A stretch of DNA of 64,000 bases from assembly GCA_963809245.1 (NCBI GenBank), contig CAWEIU010000011.1, positions 434,001-498,000 of the forward strand, written 5' to 3'. This document shows positions 41,829-51,075 of this stretch, one piece after another; within the stretch, counting starts at the first letter, position 1; each line of letters begins with the position of its first letter. This DNA comes from Roseiarcus sp963809245 (GTDB taxonomy: Bacteria; Pseudomonadota; Alphaproteobacteria; Rhizobiales; Beijerinckiaceae). The notes under the pieces were generated by a model. The model saw nothing but the letters and a program-made list of their open reading frames with translations. It had not been told where the DNA came from and made no database searches. The translations under genes were made by a program, and so were the position numbers.

Positions 41829-43706
41829 ATGCTCAAGCAACGCCCCTTCCTGGTCGAGCTTCTGACAGCCGCCGGGCTGATCGCGGCGCCGTTCGTCTTG
41901 CCGTCGCTCGGGTTCACGCCGACGACAATCAACCGCATACTCGTCTGGGGTTTATTCGGCGTCGGCTTCGACATCCTGTTCGGCTTCACCGGCCTGCTGT
42001 CATTCGGCCAGTCCGCCTTCTTCGGAACCGGCGGCATGGTCGCGGCCTACCTGCTTACGGTCGTGAACTTCCCATCCGTGATCGCGGCGCTGATCATAGG
42101 CGCCAGCGTCGCCGCTTGCGTCGGCTGCCTGGTGGGGCTGATCGCGCTCAGGCGCACAGGCATCTATTTCGCGATGATCACTGTGGCGATCGCGGAAGTC
42201 TTCTTCTTCGTCGAGTTCAATCCGCTGTCGGACTATACCGGGGGCGAGAATGGTCTGCCGGGGGTGCCGGCGCCGACGCTGTATCTCGGCTTCGCCACGA
42301 TCCAGTTCGACTCGGATGCGCGGCTCTACGCCTTCCTGGCATTCTGGTTCTTCATCGGCATGGTGATTGCGCTACGCATCGTGCGCTCGCCCGTGGGCGC
42401 CGTGCTGCGCGCGATCCGCGACAATCCGCTGCGCGCCGCGGCGGTTGGCCACAGCATCCACCATTACAAGCTGACGGCCTTTGTCGTTGCGGCCGCCTAT
42501 GCCGGCTTCGCGGGAGGTCTGCTCGGCGTCATGCAAGGCTTCATGCCTCCGGACGCCTTCATGTTCGATACCTCAGGACAACTGGTGATGCAGACCGCCA
42601 TCGGCGGGGCCGGCACGTTGTTCGGGCCGCTGCTCGGCGCCGCGGTTTGGCTCTATCTCAGCGACTTCCTGCAGACTACGCTGCATCTCGGCGCCGCGTG
42701 GAAGCTTGTGCTCGGCGTCGTGTTCGTCCTGCTCGTCTGCTTCCTTCGCCACGGCCTGATCGGCGGGATCGAGGATCTCCATAGCATGCTAGCCCGCGCT
42801 AGGATGAAGACCCAGCCGTCTCGCGGCCCCGCCCCGGTTGGCGCCGCGATTGCGCGAGAGGACGCCGAAGCGACGATCGCCAGCCAGCCGATGATCCCCG
42901 CCACGCCCGCGCGTATTCCGGCGGCCGATGCGCGGTCCGGCGTCATTCTGCAGGCCAAGGGCCTGACCAAGCGCTACGGCGGCCTGGTCGCCAACAGCGA
43001 GATCGATTTCAGTGTCAGTCGCGGCGAGCGGCGCGGCATCATCGGCCCGAACGGCGCCGGCAAGACGACATTTTTCAAGATGCTCACCTGCGAGGTGCGG
43101 CCGACCTCCGGGCAGATCATCTTCGAGGGCCGCGACATCACTGGCATGACCGTGACCGACGTCTGCCAGCTCGGCCTCACCAAGAGCTACCAAATCAACC
43201 AGCTCTTCAACCGGCTGACCGTGCGCGAGAACCTGACCATCGCCGCGCTCGCCGACCTGCGCGGCAAGTTCCGTCTCGATCTATTCCGCAGCCCACGAGG
43301 CGTCCCGGGACTCGACGAGCAGGTCGAGCGCACGCTCGGGCTGATCAATCTCTCAGCGCGGGTCGACACGCCCGTTTCCGACCTGGCTTACGGCGAGAAA
43401 CGCCGCCTCGAGGTCGGCCTTGCGCTCGCGACGAACCCCAACTTGTTGCTGCTCGACGAACCGCTCGCCGGCATGAGCCCGCGGGAGCGCATCGAGACGG
43501 TCGCATTGCTCAAGTCGATCGGCCAAGGGCGCACCATGATCATCATCGACCATGACATGGATTCGCTGTTCGAGCTGGTCGAAAAGGTCACCGTACTGCA
43601 AGAGGGCCGCGTGCTGGCCGAAGGCACGCCGGACGAAATCAAGGGCAACGCCAAAGTGCAGCAAGCCTATCTGGGCGGCGTGCACGAGGCGTTGGCGGCG
43701 CAATGA
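41829..43706 (+). CDS. LivM permease - LivG ATPase fusion
   Basis: A 625-residue fusion. The LivM-like permease (about 1-315) contains 'LLSFGQSAFFGTGGMVAAYL', 'EFNPLSDYTGGENGLPGVPA' and 'AVLRAIRDNPLRAAAVGHSI'. A Pro/Ala-rich linker (about 320-370) leads to a LivG-like ATPase (about 375-620) with Walker A 'GPNGAGKTTFFKML' (about 407), signature-equivalent 'LAYGEKRRLEVGLALA', Walker B 'LLLLDEPLAGM' and H-loop 'IIIDHDMDSLF'. Two such chains, or one with LivH and LivF, would make the importer. Fusions of this type are known in rhizobial Liv-like systems. Its stop overlaps the livF start by four bases (ATGA). Confidence 0.92.
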   Translation: MLKQRPFLVELLTAAGLIAAPFVLPSLGFTPTTINRILVWGLFGVGFDILFGFTGLLSFGQSAFFGTGGMVAAYLLTVVNFPSVIAALIIGASVAACVGCLVGLIALRRTGIYFAMITVAIAEVFFFVEFNPLSDYTGGENGLPGVPAPTLYLGFATIQFDSDARLYAFLAFWFFIGMVIALRIVRSPVGAVLRAIRDNPLRAAAVGHSIHHYKLTAFVVAAAYAGFAGGLLGVMQGFMPPDAFMFDTSGQLVMQTAIGGAGTLFGPLLGAAVWLYLSDFLQTTLHLGAAWKLVLGVVFVLLVCFLRHGLIGGIEDLHSMLARARMKTQPSRGPAPVGAAIAREDAEATIASQPMIPATPARIPAADARSGVILQAKGLTKRYGGLVANSEIDFSVSRGERRGIIGPNGAGKTTFFKMLTCEVRPTSGQIIFEGRDITGMTVTDVCQLGLTKSYQINQLFNRLTVRENLTIAALADLRGKFRLDLFRSPRGVPGLDEQVERTLGLINLSARVDTPVSDLAYGEKRRLEVGLALATNPNLLLLDEPLAGMSPRERIETVALLKSIGQGRTMIIIDHDMDSLFELVEKVTVLQEGRVLAEGTPDEIKGNAKVQQAYLGGVHEALAAQ

Positions 43707-44401
43707 GCCTGCTCGAGGTCAACGGACTGAACACCTACTACGGCGACAGCCACATCCTCTTTGACGTCTCCTTGCGCGTCGAGAGCAACGAGGTGGTCGC
43801 GCTGATCGGGCGCAACGGCGCCGGCAAGTCGACCACGCTAAAGAGCCTGATGGGCGTGGTGGCGCCGCGCGCGGGCTCGGTAAAGTTCGACGGACAGGAA
43901 ATCGCCGGCAAAAAGAGCCATGCGATCGCGCTGTCCGGCATTCAGCTCGTGCACGAGGACCGGCGCATCTTCGGCAGCCTCAATGTCGAGGAGAATCTGG
44001 TGCTGGCGGGACTCACCGCACGAAATAAATGGCCGCTCGAGCGGATCTACGCGATGTTCCCACGGCTGAAGGAGCGCCGCAGCAGCCGCGGCACGGACCT
44101 CTCGGGCGGCGAACAGCAGATGCTGGCAATTGCGCGCGCTCTCGTCCGAGAGCCAAAGATCATTCTGCTCGACGAGCCGTTTGAGGGCTTGGCGCCCGTG
44201 ATCGTGCATGACTTGATGGCGGCCTGCCGCAAGCTGGTCGAGGCGGGCCAGACGATGGTGCTGGTGGAACAGAATCTGGCGGCCACGCTCGCGCTCGCGC
44301 ACCGAGCCTACATCATCAATAATGGCCACATCGTGCATGAGGGACCGACGAGCGAGATCAAGGCAAGCCCGGACGTGTTGCGTCGGTATCTTGGCGTTTA
44401 G
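43703..44401 (+). CDS. Branched-chain amino acid-type ABC ATPase (LivF)
   Basis: Cytosolic ATPase of 232 residues, second nucleotide-binding subunit of the importer. Walker A 'GRNGAGKSTTLKSLMG' (about 35-50), 'IQLVHEDRRIFGSLNVEENL', signature 'LSGGEQQMLAIARAL', Walker B 'KIILLDEPFEGLAP' and 'VLVEQNLAATL' are all typical of LivF. The end '...EIKASPDVLRRYLGV' is the standard family terminus, so the gene is complete. A dispersed repeat lies 46 bases after the stop. Confidence 0.93.
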   Translation: MSLLEVNGLNTYYGDSHILFDVSLRVESNEVVALIGRNGAGKSTTLKSLMGVVAPRAGSVKFDGQEIAGKKSHAIALSGIQLVHEDRRIFGSLNVEENLVLAGLTARNKWPLERIYAMFPRLKERRSSRGTDLSGGEQQMLAIARALVREPKIILLDEPFEGLAPVIVHDLMAACRKLVEAGQTMVLVEQNLAATLALAHRAYIINNGHIVHEGPTSEIKASPDVLRRYLGV

Positions 44402-44446
44402 AGCCTTGTGCATTTTGGTAGAAGCAGCGTCTCCGGACTCCCTCTG

Positions 44447-44567
44447 TCATGCCCGCGAAAGCGGGCATCCAGGAGTCAAGGGCGAAGGACTGCGGCGGCT
44501 ATCTGGACCCCGGCTTTCGCGGGGGTGACAGGCTGTTGTGTGCCCCAACTAAAAAGCAAAGCACTCC
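44447..44567. repeat. Dispersed ~120-bp repeat, copy 2
   Basis: TGTCATGCCCGCGAAAGCGG, GCATCCAGGAGTCAAGGGCG, ACTGCGGCGGCTATCTGGAC and CCCGGCTTTCGCGGGGGTGA in order, ending near AAAAAGCAAA. It shares the same block order with 6783-6904. The CCCGCGAAAGCGGG and CCGGCTTTCGCGGG blocks are mutually complementary, so the RNA would fold into a long stem. It follows livF. Confidence 0.8.
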
Positions 44568-44642
44568 AGTCTCGCATCTGGGTGGCGAACACGTTGGCGG
44601 AACACGCAAGGTCGCGTCTGCCATTGGCCGGGTTCGTGAAAT

Positions 44643-45365
44643 TCACGATCGAACTGGCGAGGACTCCCGCAGAAGAATGTCCCGTATGTGACGAAGGTGC
44701 TTTAACATAGCTCTGCGTGCATTTTCCGGATTCCGCTCCTGAAGCGCGGCAAAGACTTCCTCGTGCTCCTTCGTCCACACGGGCCAATACGCCTTCATGT
44801 GCATGCGCTTGTGTATTTCGTTCCAGATGCCTGACTCGAGTTGGCTTTTCCACAGTTGGTCGACAATGTTCACAAGGGTCGCGTTACCTGTTGCAGTGGC
44901 GATGACGACATGAAACCGACGATCGCCAACGTTCGCTTCATGTCCCTGTGAGTGTTCCCAACGCATCATGGCAATTGCGTCCGCCAGTTGCGCCAGAACG
45001 GTGTCGGTCATCTTAGCGGCCGCTATTGCTGCAACCTGAGGCTCGATCAACATGCGAGCATCCAGGTTTTCAAACGGACCAGCGCCCGGTTCGGCAAGGA
45101 TTGCAAGTTCCTGCCTGCTCGTCACGTAAACACCACTATTTTTTCGGACTTCCACCATTCCCGATAGAGAGAGGCGGAGTAGCGCCTCTCTGACGACTGG
45201 TCGAGAAACGCCAAATCGGCTCGCAAGGTCTCTTTCCGAGGGAAGCTTGTCTCCAATCTCATATTTCGTTTGTATGAGCGCGGAGATCTCGCCGGCAATT
45301 GCTTCATACGCCCGGCGCACCACGGGCTGCTTCTCGCTCTCTTCCAGTTCCTTAAACGACGGCAT
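44643..45365 (-). CDS. GntR/FadR-subfamily transcriptional regulator
   Basis: 240-residue regulator. The winged HTH (about 15-85) contains 'YEIGDKLPSERDLASRFGVS' and 'RPVVREALLRLSLSGMVEVR'. The FCD-type all-helical effector domain (about 95-230) has Asp/His metal-ligand candidates in 'GDRRFHVVIATATGNATLVN' and 'EHEEVFAALQERNPENARRA', the latter followed by 'MLKHLRHI'. FCD domains bind small carboxylates with a metal. GAGGAG lies just before ATG 45365. It lies 400 bases downstream of, and on the same strand as, the aminotransferase/peptide-transporter operon, whose promoter carries a FadR-type operator (52536-52546); it is the natural candidate regulator. Confidence 0.88.
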   Translation of the reverse strand: MPSFKELEESEKQPVVRRAYEAIAGEISALIQTKYEIGDKLPSERDLASRFGVSRPVVREALLRLSLSGMVEVRKNSGVYVTSRQELAILAEPGAGPFENLDARMLIEPQVAAIAAAKMTDTVLAQLADAIAMMRWEHSQGHEANVGDRRFHVVIATATGNATLVNIVDQLWKSQLESGIWNEIHKRMHMKAYWPVWTKEHEEVFAALQERNPENARRAMLKHLRHIRDILLRESSPVRS

Positions 45366-45768
45366 GGCTCCTCTTTCCGTAACTCAAAGCGATACGTATT
45401 CATGACAGGCGACGTCGCGCGCATGGCAAGAGCGGACCTTGGCAAAATAACGCATGTCGACGATTTTTCATGACAGGCGCCCCAGGGAATCCCTGCCCGT
45501 TCGGCGCACGGCCGCCACGGTTTGTATCAGTCTTCCCCAGTGACGTCGCGCGATCGTACGCTATATGCTTCGTCGTTCACAGGAAATGCATTCGCTCCTC
45601 TTTCCCCCAACTCTCCAATAACGAGGCGCGATCCGCGCATCGCTCTTCAAGATTTGAGGAACTCCCGAGGTCGTCGCAAACAGCAGATTTCCCGCCCCGC
45701 CCGGACATTGAGAAATAGCCGCGTGGTCGCCGGCTAGCTCGACATCATCAAATTCGCCCAAGCTTCCG
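45366..45768. other. Intergenic region with short direct repeat
   Basis: About 400 bases between the peptide-transporter ATPase stop and the GntR gene. TTCATGACAGGCG occurs twice, at 45399-45411 and 45467-45479, and ATACGTAT lies at 45392-45399. These could be protein-binding sites of the GntR promoter or chance. Frames on both strands show no family motif. Confidence 0.4.
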
Positions 45769-46530
45769 TCAGCCCCTGCCCTGCACGGCCGGCAACGCGT
45801 TTGCATCCGCCAGGAGCGTTTTCGTGTAAGCCGCCTTCACATCGCCGGCGCAAATCGCGTCACTTGACGTGATCTCAACGATGTCGCCGGCAAGCATGAC
45901 AGCGACGCGGTCACACATGTGAGTAACCACGGCCAGATCGTGACTAACCAGGAACATCGTGAGGCCGTAAGATCGTCGGAGCATCGACAGCAAATTGAGT
46001 ATCTCAGCCTGCACGGACACATCCAGCGCCGAAGTTGGCTCGTCAAGCAATAGGATTTGCGGTTCTAGGATGAGGGCGCGAGCGATCGCCACACGTTGCC
46101 TTTGCCCGCCGGACAGCTGATGCGGAAAGCGATAACGGTGCTCCGGTCCGAGGCCAACCTCCCTCAGAGCTTTTCCGATCCGATTCTCGATGTCGGATAT
46201 GCCGTTGATTTGAAGCGGCTGCGCCAACACCCTATCGACCGTGTGGCGAGGGTGAAGCGATCCGAACGGATCCTGAAAAACCATCTGCACCCGGCGATAC
46301 TGATCTTTGGTCCGCACGGGACCAACGGCCTCACCGCCTATCCGTATCAAGCCGTCGACATTATTGTTCAAGCCCGCTACCGCGCGAAGGACCGTCGATT
46401 TTCCCGACCCAGATTCCCCAACGAGCCCGAGCGTCTCACCCGGCGCGATCCTCAACGAAATATTTTTGGCTGCTGTGACAGCGCTCTTACCGGAACCATA
46501 GCGGATATTGACATCTTGAAGTTCGATCAT
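45769..46530 (-). CDS. Peptide-type ABC transporter ATPase (DppF-like)
   Basis: ATPase of 253 residues of the dipeptide/oligopeptide/nickel importer family. Walker A 'GESGSGKSTVLRAVAG', Q-loop 'MVFQDPFGSLHPRHTVDRVL', signature 'LSGGQRQRVAIARAL', Walker B 'QILLLDEPTSALDVSVQAEI' and 'FLVSHDLAVVTHMCDRVAVM'. It is shorter than the usual 320 residues and lacks the C-terminal oligopeptide-transport extension with its iron-sulfur cysteines, as its partner does. ATG 46530 overlaps the partner ATPase stop by four bases. Last gene of the operon. Confidence 0.9.
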   Translation of the reverse strand: MIELQDVNIRYGSGKSAVTAAKNISLRIAPGETLGLVGESGSGKSTVLRAVAGLNNNVDGLIRIGGEAVGPVRTKDQYRRVQMVFQDPFGSLHPRHTVDRVLAQPLQINGISDIENRIGKALREVGLGPEHRYRFPHQLSGGQRQRVAIARALILEPQILLLDEPTSALDVSVQAEILNLLSMLRRSYGLTMFLVSHDLAVVTHMCDRVAVMLAGDIVEITSSDAICAGDVKAAYTKTLLADANALPAVQGRG

Positions 46531-47375
46531 GGCGCCGCGCTCTCCTCGAGCCATCGGGGGTCACGCTGCAGCTGTGGCAGTTCGGCCCTTCGATTGCTGA
46601 GCGATGGCATGGCTTCGAGCAGCCCGCGGGTATAGGGATGACGGCAATTGGCGAGCCCATCCGCATCGCAGGTCTCGACGATCAGGCCCGCATACATGAT
46701 GAGGACTCTGTCGCAAAAACCCGCGACCAAATTCAGATCGTGACTGATCAGGATCAGCCCCATGCCCCGCTCACGCACAAGGCGATCCAGAATCGCCATG
46801 ACCTCGCGCTTGACGGATACATCGAGCGCCGATGTCGGCTCATCGGCGATCAGCACGTCCGGCTTGGCGATCAGCATCATCGCGATCATGACACGCTGGC
46901 CCATACCGCCGGAGATCTCGTGCGGATAGAGGTTGTAGACACGCTCTGGATCGCGAATCCGCACGGCCTCGAGCATTGCAAGGGCCTCGGCTTTGGCGGT
47001 CTTCTGACTGCCGCCGAAATGGACCCGGTAAGTATCGCCGATTTGGCGTCCAACAGTGCGCGTCGGGTTGATGGAGTATTTCGGGTCCTGGAGGACCATC
47101 GCAATGCGTCTGCCACGCACATTGCGAAGCTTGCGCTCGCCCACCCCAAGCAAATTCATCTCTCCGAGGCTAAGCCTATCAGCCTGGATGATGGCTGACG
47201 GAGGGAGGAGCCCCATCAAGGCCCTTCCGGTTGTCGATTTTCCCGACCCGGACTCACCGACGATGCCGAGACGCTCGCGGCCAAGCGTGAAGCTGACATT
47301 GCGTAATATTTGGTTGACGCCGGCTTCGTGCCGATAAGCAACGTTGAGATTTTTTACGGTAATCAGAGAAGACAC
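46527..47375 (-). CDS. Peptide-type ABC transporter ATPase (DppD-like)
   Basis: First of two ATPases, 282 residues. Walker A 'GESGSGKSTTGRALMG', 'MVLQDPKYSINPTRTVGRQI', signature 'ISGGMGQRVMIAMMLIA', Walker B 'DVLIADEPTSALDVSVKREV' and H-loop 'LILISHDLNLVAGFCDRVLI'. The signature 'SGGMGQR' is typical of DppD/OppD. The C-terminus has 'PYTRGLLEAMPSLSNRR' but ends early, without the long iron-sulfur tail. Translation appears to start at GTG 47375, 16 bases after the permease stop. Confidence 0.9.
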   Translation of the reverse strand: MSSLITVKNLNVAYRHEAGVNQILRNVSFTLGRERLGIVGESGSGKSTTGRALMGLLPPSAIIQADRLSLGEMNLLGVGERKLRNVRGRRIAMVLQDPKYSINPTRTVGRQIGDTYRVHFGGSQKTAKAEALAMLEAVRIRDPERVYNLYPHEISGGMGQRVMIAMMLIAKPDVLIADEPTSALDVSVKREVMAILDRLVRERGMGLILISHDLNLVAGFCDRVLIMYAGLIVETCDADGLANCRHPYTRGLLEAMPSLSNRRAELPQLQRDPRWLEESAAP

Positions 47376-47390
47376 GTGGTGGATTCTCCC

Positions 47391-48323
47391 TCATGCCTTT
47401 CGGGGGTCGAAGACGTCTCTCAGGCCGTCTCCGAGGAGGTTAAAGCCGAGACTCACTATGAGAATCGCAAGTCCCGGCATGGTCGCGACCCACCATTGGC
47501 TAATGACGACCTGCCGGCCAGAGGCGACCATCGCACCCCATTCGGGCGAAGGCGGCTGCGCCCCAAGCCCCAGAAAGCCCAGCCCAGCGGCCGTTAGGAT
47601 GATCCCCGACATATCGAGGGTCAGACGAATAATGACAGAAGGCAGACATAGGGGGACGATTTGCGTTCTAAGAATGAATGCGGACGAGGCGCCTTGAAGT
47701 TTCGCGGCCAGGACGAATTCAGAATTTCGCAAGGACAGCGTTTCGGCCCGCGCCAACCGCGCGTAAGGTGGCCAGGATGTGAGGGCGATTGCGATGACGG
47801 CGTTTCCGATTCCGGGCCCCATCGCCGAGACAAAGGCGAGCGCCAGGACCAATCGCGGGAATGCCAAAAATATGTCGGTTATCCTCATCAGAATGGCGTC
47901 GACCGCACCGCCGAAGTAGCCGGCGACCGTCCCGACCGCCAATCCGATGGGAAGGACGATGAGTGCAACCATCCCGATAATCGAAAGCGTTATGCGCGCG
48001 CCATAGAAGATCCGGGCAAATATGTCGCGCCCAAGTTCGTCCGTGCCTAGAACGTGGCTTGCAGAGGGCGGCAGCAGGCGGCCGGCCAGATTCTGAAAGG
48101 TGACGAGGTTGTAGCTTAGCATCAATGGGGCCAGCAACGCGGCAGCCACCAGGGCGAATACGATAATTCCGCCGGCCACGGCCAACGGGTTGCGGCTGAA
48201 GGATACGAAGCTCCGATAGTAGCGACCGAGCCGAGCCTGTCGACGGGTTCTTGGCTGCGGATCCAGAAGCCACGCCTGTAGCCCCGACGATGGCGCCAAA
48301 GTGGCGGGGTTTTGAACAGGCAT
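47391..48323 (-). CDS. Peptide-type ABC transporter permease (DppC-like)
   Basis: Inner-membrane permease of 310 residues with about six helices. An N-terminal cytosolic stretch is followed by 'NPLAVAGGIIVFALVAAALL', then 'HVLGTDELGRDIFARIFYGA' (a DppC hallmark). The EAA coupling loop is 'ETLSLRNSEFVLAAKLQGAS', and 'GLGFLGLGAQPPSPEWGAMV' is another family signature. It is the second channel subunit with the DppB-like protein, from which it is 9 bases away. Confidence 0.92.
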   Translation of the reverse strand: MPVQNPATLAPSSGLQAWLLDPQPRTRRQARLGRYYRSFVSFSRNPLAVAGGIIVFALVAAALLAPLMLSYNLVTFQNLAGRLLPPSASHVLGTDELGRDIFARIFYGARITLSIIGMVALIVLPIGLAVGTVAGYFGGAVDAILMRITDIFLAFPRLVLALAFVSAMGPGIGNAVIAIALTSWPPYARLARAETLSLRNSEFVLAAKLQGASSAFILRTQIVPLCLPSVIIRLTLDMSGIILTAAGLGFLGLGAQPPSPEWGAMVASGRQVVISQWWVATMPGLAILIVSLGFNLLGDGLRDVFDPRKA

Positions 48324-48332
48324 ACGTTTTCC

Positions 48333-49406
48333 TTATCCGCGCGTGACGCGCGCTCTAGGATCGAAGAGCGGGTAGCAGAGGTCCGAGAGCATATTGAAGC
48401 ATATGTACACGCCCCCGATCAGCAGCGTGCCGCCGAGCACTGCATTCATGTCGGCATTGAACAAAGCGTTCTTCATGTACATGCCAAGCCCGGGCCACGC
48501 GAAGACCGTCTCCGTCAGCACGGCGCCCTCCAGCAGGTTTCCGTAGCTCAATGCAACAACCGTGATCAGGGGGACCATGATGTTGCCCAGCGCCTCCGAC
48601 CATATGATGCGCAGACTGGACAGCCCTTTTGCGCGAGCGGCCAAAATGTATTCCTGGCCAAGCTGATCGATCATGAAGCTTCGCGTCATACGGGCGATAT
48701 ACGCCAACGAAAGATAGCCGAGCAGAAGCCCCGGTAGTAGAATATGGGACAATGCATTGGCGAAGACGTCAAAGTTTCCAGACAGTATTAAATCAACAAG
48801 CAGGAGTCCGGTTATCTGCGGTACGATATCGCTGTAGGCCATATCGAGACGCCCAGGTCCCGATACCCAGCCGAGCTGGGCATAGAATACAAGCAACCCG
48901 ACGAGCCCAAGCCAGAAAATGGGAGCCGAGTATCCGAGAAGCGCGACAACGCGGATTACATGATCAATCCATTTTCCCTCTTTGACGGCCGATACCACGC
49001 CCATTGGGACGCCGAGCCCGACACCAACGGCGAGCGCGATGGTTGCCAGTTCGATGGTTGCAGGAAATGTCGTCAGAAGATCAACAAGCACCGGTTGTCC
49101 GGTGACGACAGAGGTGCCGAGATCGCCTCTGAAAATGCTCAGCAGATATTTCAAGTACTGGAGATAGATCGGCAGATCGAGCCCCATCCGCACTTGAGCG
49201 GCGTGGTAGGCCTCTGAAGACGCGTGATCGCCGACGACGGCCAACACCGGGTCGATCGGTATCAGGCGTCCGATCACGAATGTGACGATTGTCAGCCCGA
49301 TGAAAGTGAGAAAGACCGACAGGAGAAAGCGAAACAATGACGTTCCGATGGTGGCTAGAAGCCACCATCGGCTGCGCCGACCGGAGATGATTGATACGGC
49401 GGACAC
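48333..49406 (-). CDS. Peptide-type ABC transporter permease (DppB-like)
   Basis: Inner-membrane permease of 357 residues. Its N-terminal region is longer than usual (about 40 residues before the first family helix 'FLLSVFLTFIGLTIVTFVIG'). 'GLDLPIYLQYLKYLLSIFRG' and 'GTSVVTGQPV' are hallmarks of DppB, and the EAA loop is 'DQLGQEYILAARAKGLSSLR'. 'VFAWPGLGMYMKNALFNADM' closes the domain. It starts 8 bases after the binding-protein stop. Confidence 0.92.
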   Translation of the reverse strand: MSAVSIISGRRSRWWLLATIGTSLFRFLLSVFLTFIGLTIVTFVIGRLIPIDPVLAVVGDHASSEAYHAAQVRMGLDLPIYLQYLKYLLSIFRGDLGTSVVTGQPVLVDLLTTFPATIELATIALAVGVGLGVPMGVVSAVKEGKWIDHVIRVVALLGYSAPIFWLGLVGLLVFYAQLGWVSGPGRLDMAYSDIVPQITGLLLVDLILSGNFDVFANALSHILLPGLLLGYLSLAYIARMTRSFMIDQLGQEYILAARAKGLSSLRIIWSEALGNIMVPLITVVALSYGNLLEGAVLTETVFAWPGLGMYMKNALFNADMNAVLGGTLLIGGVYICFNMLSDLCYPLFDPRARVTRG

Positions 49407-49414
49407 TCTGGTTC

Positions 49415-51010
49415 CTACTTCGTGATCTTCCGGAAGTAGACCACGTCAAGGTTCGGACCCACGATGAAGCCCTTCACATTGGCGCGTGCGGCGGTCTCCG
49501 CGATCGGCTGGAACATGAAGATGAAGGGGCTGTCCGCCAGCAGCTTCTCCTGCAGATCCTTGTACAACTGCGCACGCTTGGTCACATCCGCCTCCTTGCC
49601 TGCCGCGATTGTTTCCGCAGTAAGCTCGGGTATGACCCAGTGATTACGCCAAGCCATCGGGCGTTCCGTGGCGTTGTCGGAATCGTCCGGGTTGTCAGCA
49701 AATGTTGTGGCGTTGGTGTTCGGATCGAGATAATCCGGGCCCCAGGTCACCGCGACCATTTGGTGCTTACGCGCCCTATACGCCGTGAAAACCTGCTTCT
49801 GTTCAGCCGGAATGATCTTCACGCGGACATTGGCGAGCGCCATGGTCTGCTGTACGGACTGAGCGATTTCGGTCATCGGCGACGAGTTGAAGGCGGTCAT
49901 TTCGATGTCGAAGCCGTCCTTGTAGCCAGCTTCCGCGAGCAAAGCCTTGGCTTTTTGGACATCCAGCTTAAACGGATTGTCGGTGATTGCGCCGAAGAAG
50001 CCTTCCGGGAGGAAACTCTGTTGAACCTTGAAGCTTCCCTTCAGGAAGCTGTCGGCCATGCCTTGATAGTCAACCAGGTAGTGCAAAGCTTCACGGACTT
50101 TGGGATTGGCAAGACGGGCGTCGGATTGATTCAGTCCAATATACCAAGAATCGGTGCCGAGGCTGGGCGTGACAGTGATGTCCTTGTTCGTTTTGAGGGT
50201 GGCGAGTTGATCGGCGGAGAGATTCCTGGCGATGTCGACATCCCCCTTTTCGAGAAGAAGGAGTTGAGTGGCTGGCTCCGGCACGTGTTGGATAATGACG
50301 CGCTTCATCGCGGGAGCGCCGAGGCGATAGTCTGGATTGGCTTCCAGGGTGATGGAAACGTTCGGTTTCCAAGACACCAGCTTGAAGGGACCGGAACCTG
50401 CGGAGTGGGTCCGGAGCCAGAGATTGCCGAGGTCGCCGTTTTGCTCATGGGCAAGAGCGACTTTTTTCTCCACCACAGATGCGACTTGGGAGCTCAGGAG
50501 ACTGAGAACCAGGCTTGGCGCCATATCTTTTGTGATCGTGATCTCGAAGGTTTGCGGATCAATCACTCGGATGAGCTTCGAGACATTGTCCTTGTCCCAG
50601 CCAAGCTGAGAAATCACGAAGGACGGCGCCTTATTTAGGATGATGACCCGCTGGAGCGAGAACACTGCGTCTTCTGCGGTAACCGGATCCCCGGTCTCCT
50701 GAAATTTCTGTCCCGGACGAAGCTTGAAAGTAAAGGTCCTGTTGTCAGGACTGATGGTCCAGCTTCCCACCATGCCGCCGACGAGCTTTGTAATATCCTC
50801 CGCCTCATAGCGCATCAGCCGGTCGTAGACATTGGTTATGGTCTCGCCGCTGCTGATCTCGTAGGCCTCTGCAGGATCCAGGCTGATGATGTCGTCGATT
50901 TGTTTGGCGATTACCACAGTGTCCTTCGGCGTCGCCGCAAATGCCGAAGATGTGGCCAGAGCGACCGACATCGCCACGGCAAAAGCGAAGGACCTTCTAT
51001 TCAACATCAT
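49415..51010 (-). CDS. Peptide-type ABC transporter substrate-binding protein (DppA/SBP_bac_5)
   Basis: Periplasmic cluster-C binding protein of 531 residues. The Sec signal is 'MMLNRRSFAFAVAMSVALAT' ending at SAFA (about 1-26). The mature part includes 'DDIISLDPAEAYEISSGETI', 'YDRLMRYE', 'FTFKLRPGQKFQETGDPVTA' and 'SQVASVVEKKVALAHEQNGD', standard for dipeptide/oligopeptide/opine/nickel receptors. GAGG lies about 8 bases before ATG 51010. It follows the aminotransferase by 65 bases, so its ligand probably yields an amino donor for that enzyme. The ligand itself is not readable. Confidence 0.92.
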   Translation of the reverse strand: MMLNRRSFAFAVAMSVALATSSAFAATPKDTVVIAKQIDDIISLDPAEAYEISSGETITNVYDRLMRYEAEDITKLVGGMVGSWTISPDNRTFTFKLRPGQKFQETGDPVTAEDAVFSLQRVIILNKAPSFVISQLGWDKDNVSKLIRVIDPQTFEITITKDMAPSLVLSLLSSQVASVVEKKVALAHEQNGDLGNLWLRTHSAGSGPFKLVSWKPNVSITLEANPDYRLGAPAMKRVIIQHVPEPATQLLLLEKGDVDIARNLSADQLATLKTNKDITVTPSLGTDSWYIGLNQSDARLANPKVREALHYLVDYQGMADSFLKGSFKVQQSFLPEGFFGAITDNPFKLDVQKAKALLAEAGYKDGFDIEMTAFNSSPMTEIAQSVQQTMALANVRVKIIPAEQKQVFTAYRARKHQMVAVTWGPDYLDPNTNATTFADNPDDSDNATERPMAWRNHWVIPELTAETIAAGKEADVTKRAQLYKDLQEKLLADSPFIFMFQPIAETAARANVKGFIVGPNLDVVYFRKITK

Positions 51011-51075
51011 TGTTCCACCCTCATAATGTTTTTGGGCTATCTATCGCGACCGCGCGCGATTGCAGGGTTCGACCG

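Noticed and set aside
45399..45479. 13-base direct repeat TTCATGACAGGCG as a target-site duplication
   Set aside because: Only 55 bases lie between the copies and there is no transposon end or transposase, so an insertion scar is not supported; kept only as a possible binding site.
45470..45718. 82-codon plus-strand frame in the gap before the GntR gene
   Set aside because: Begins at one copy of a short direct repeat, but the translation has no family character.
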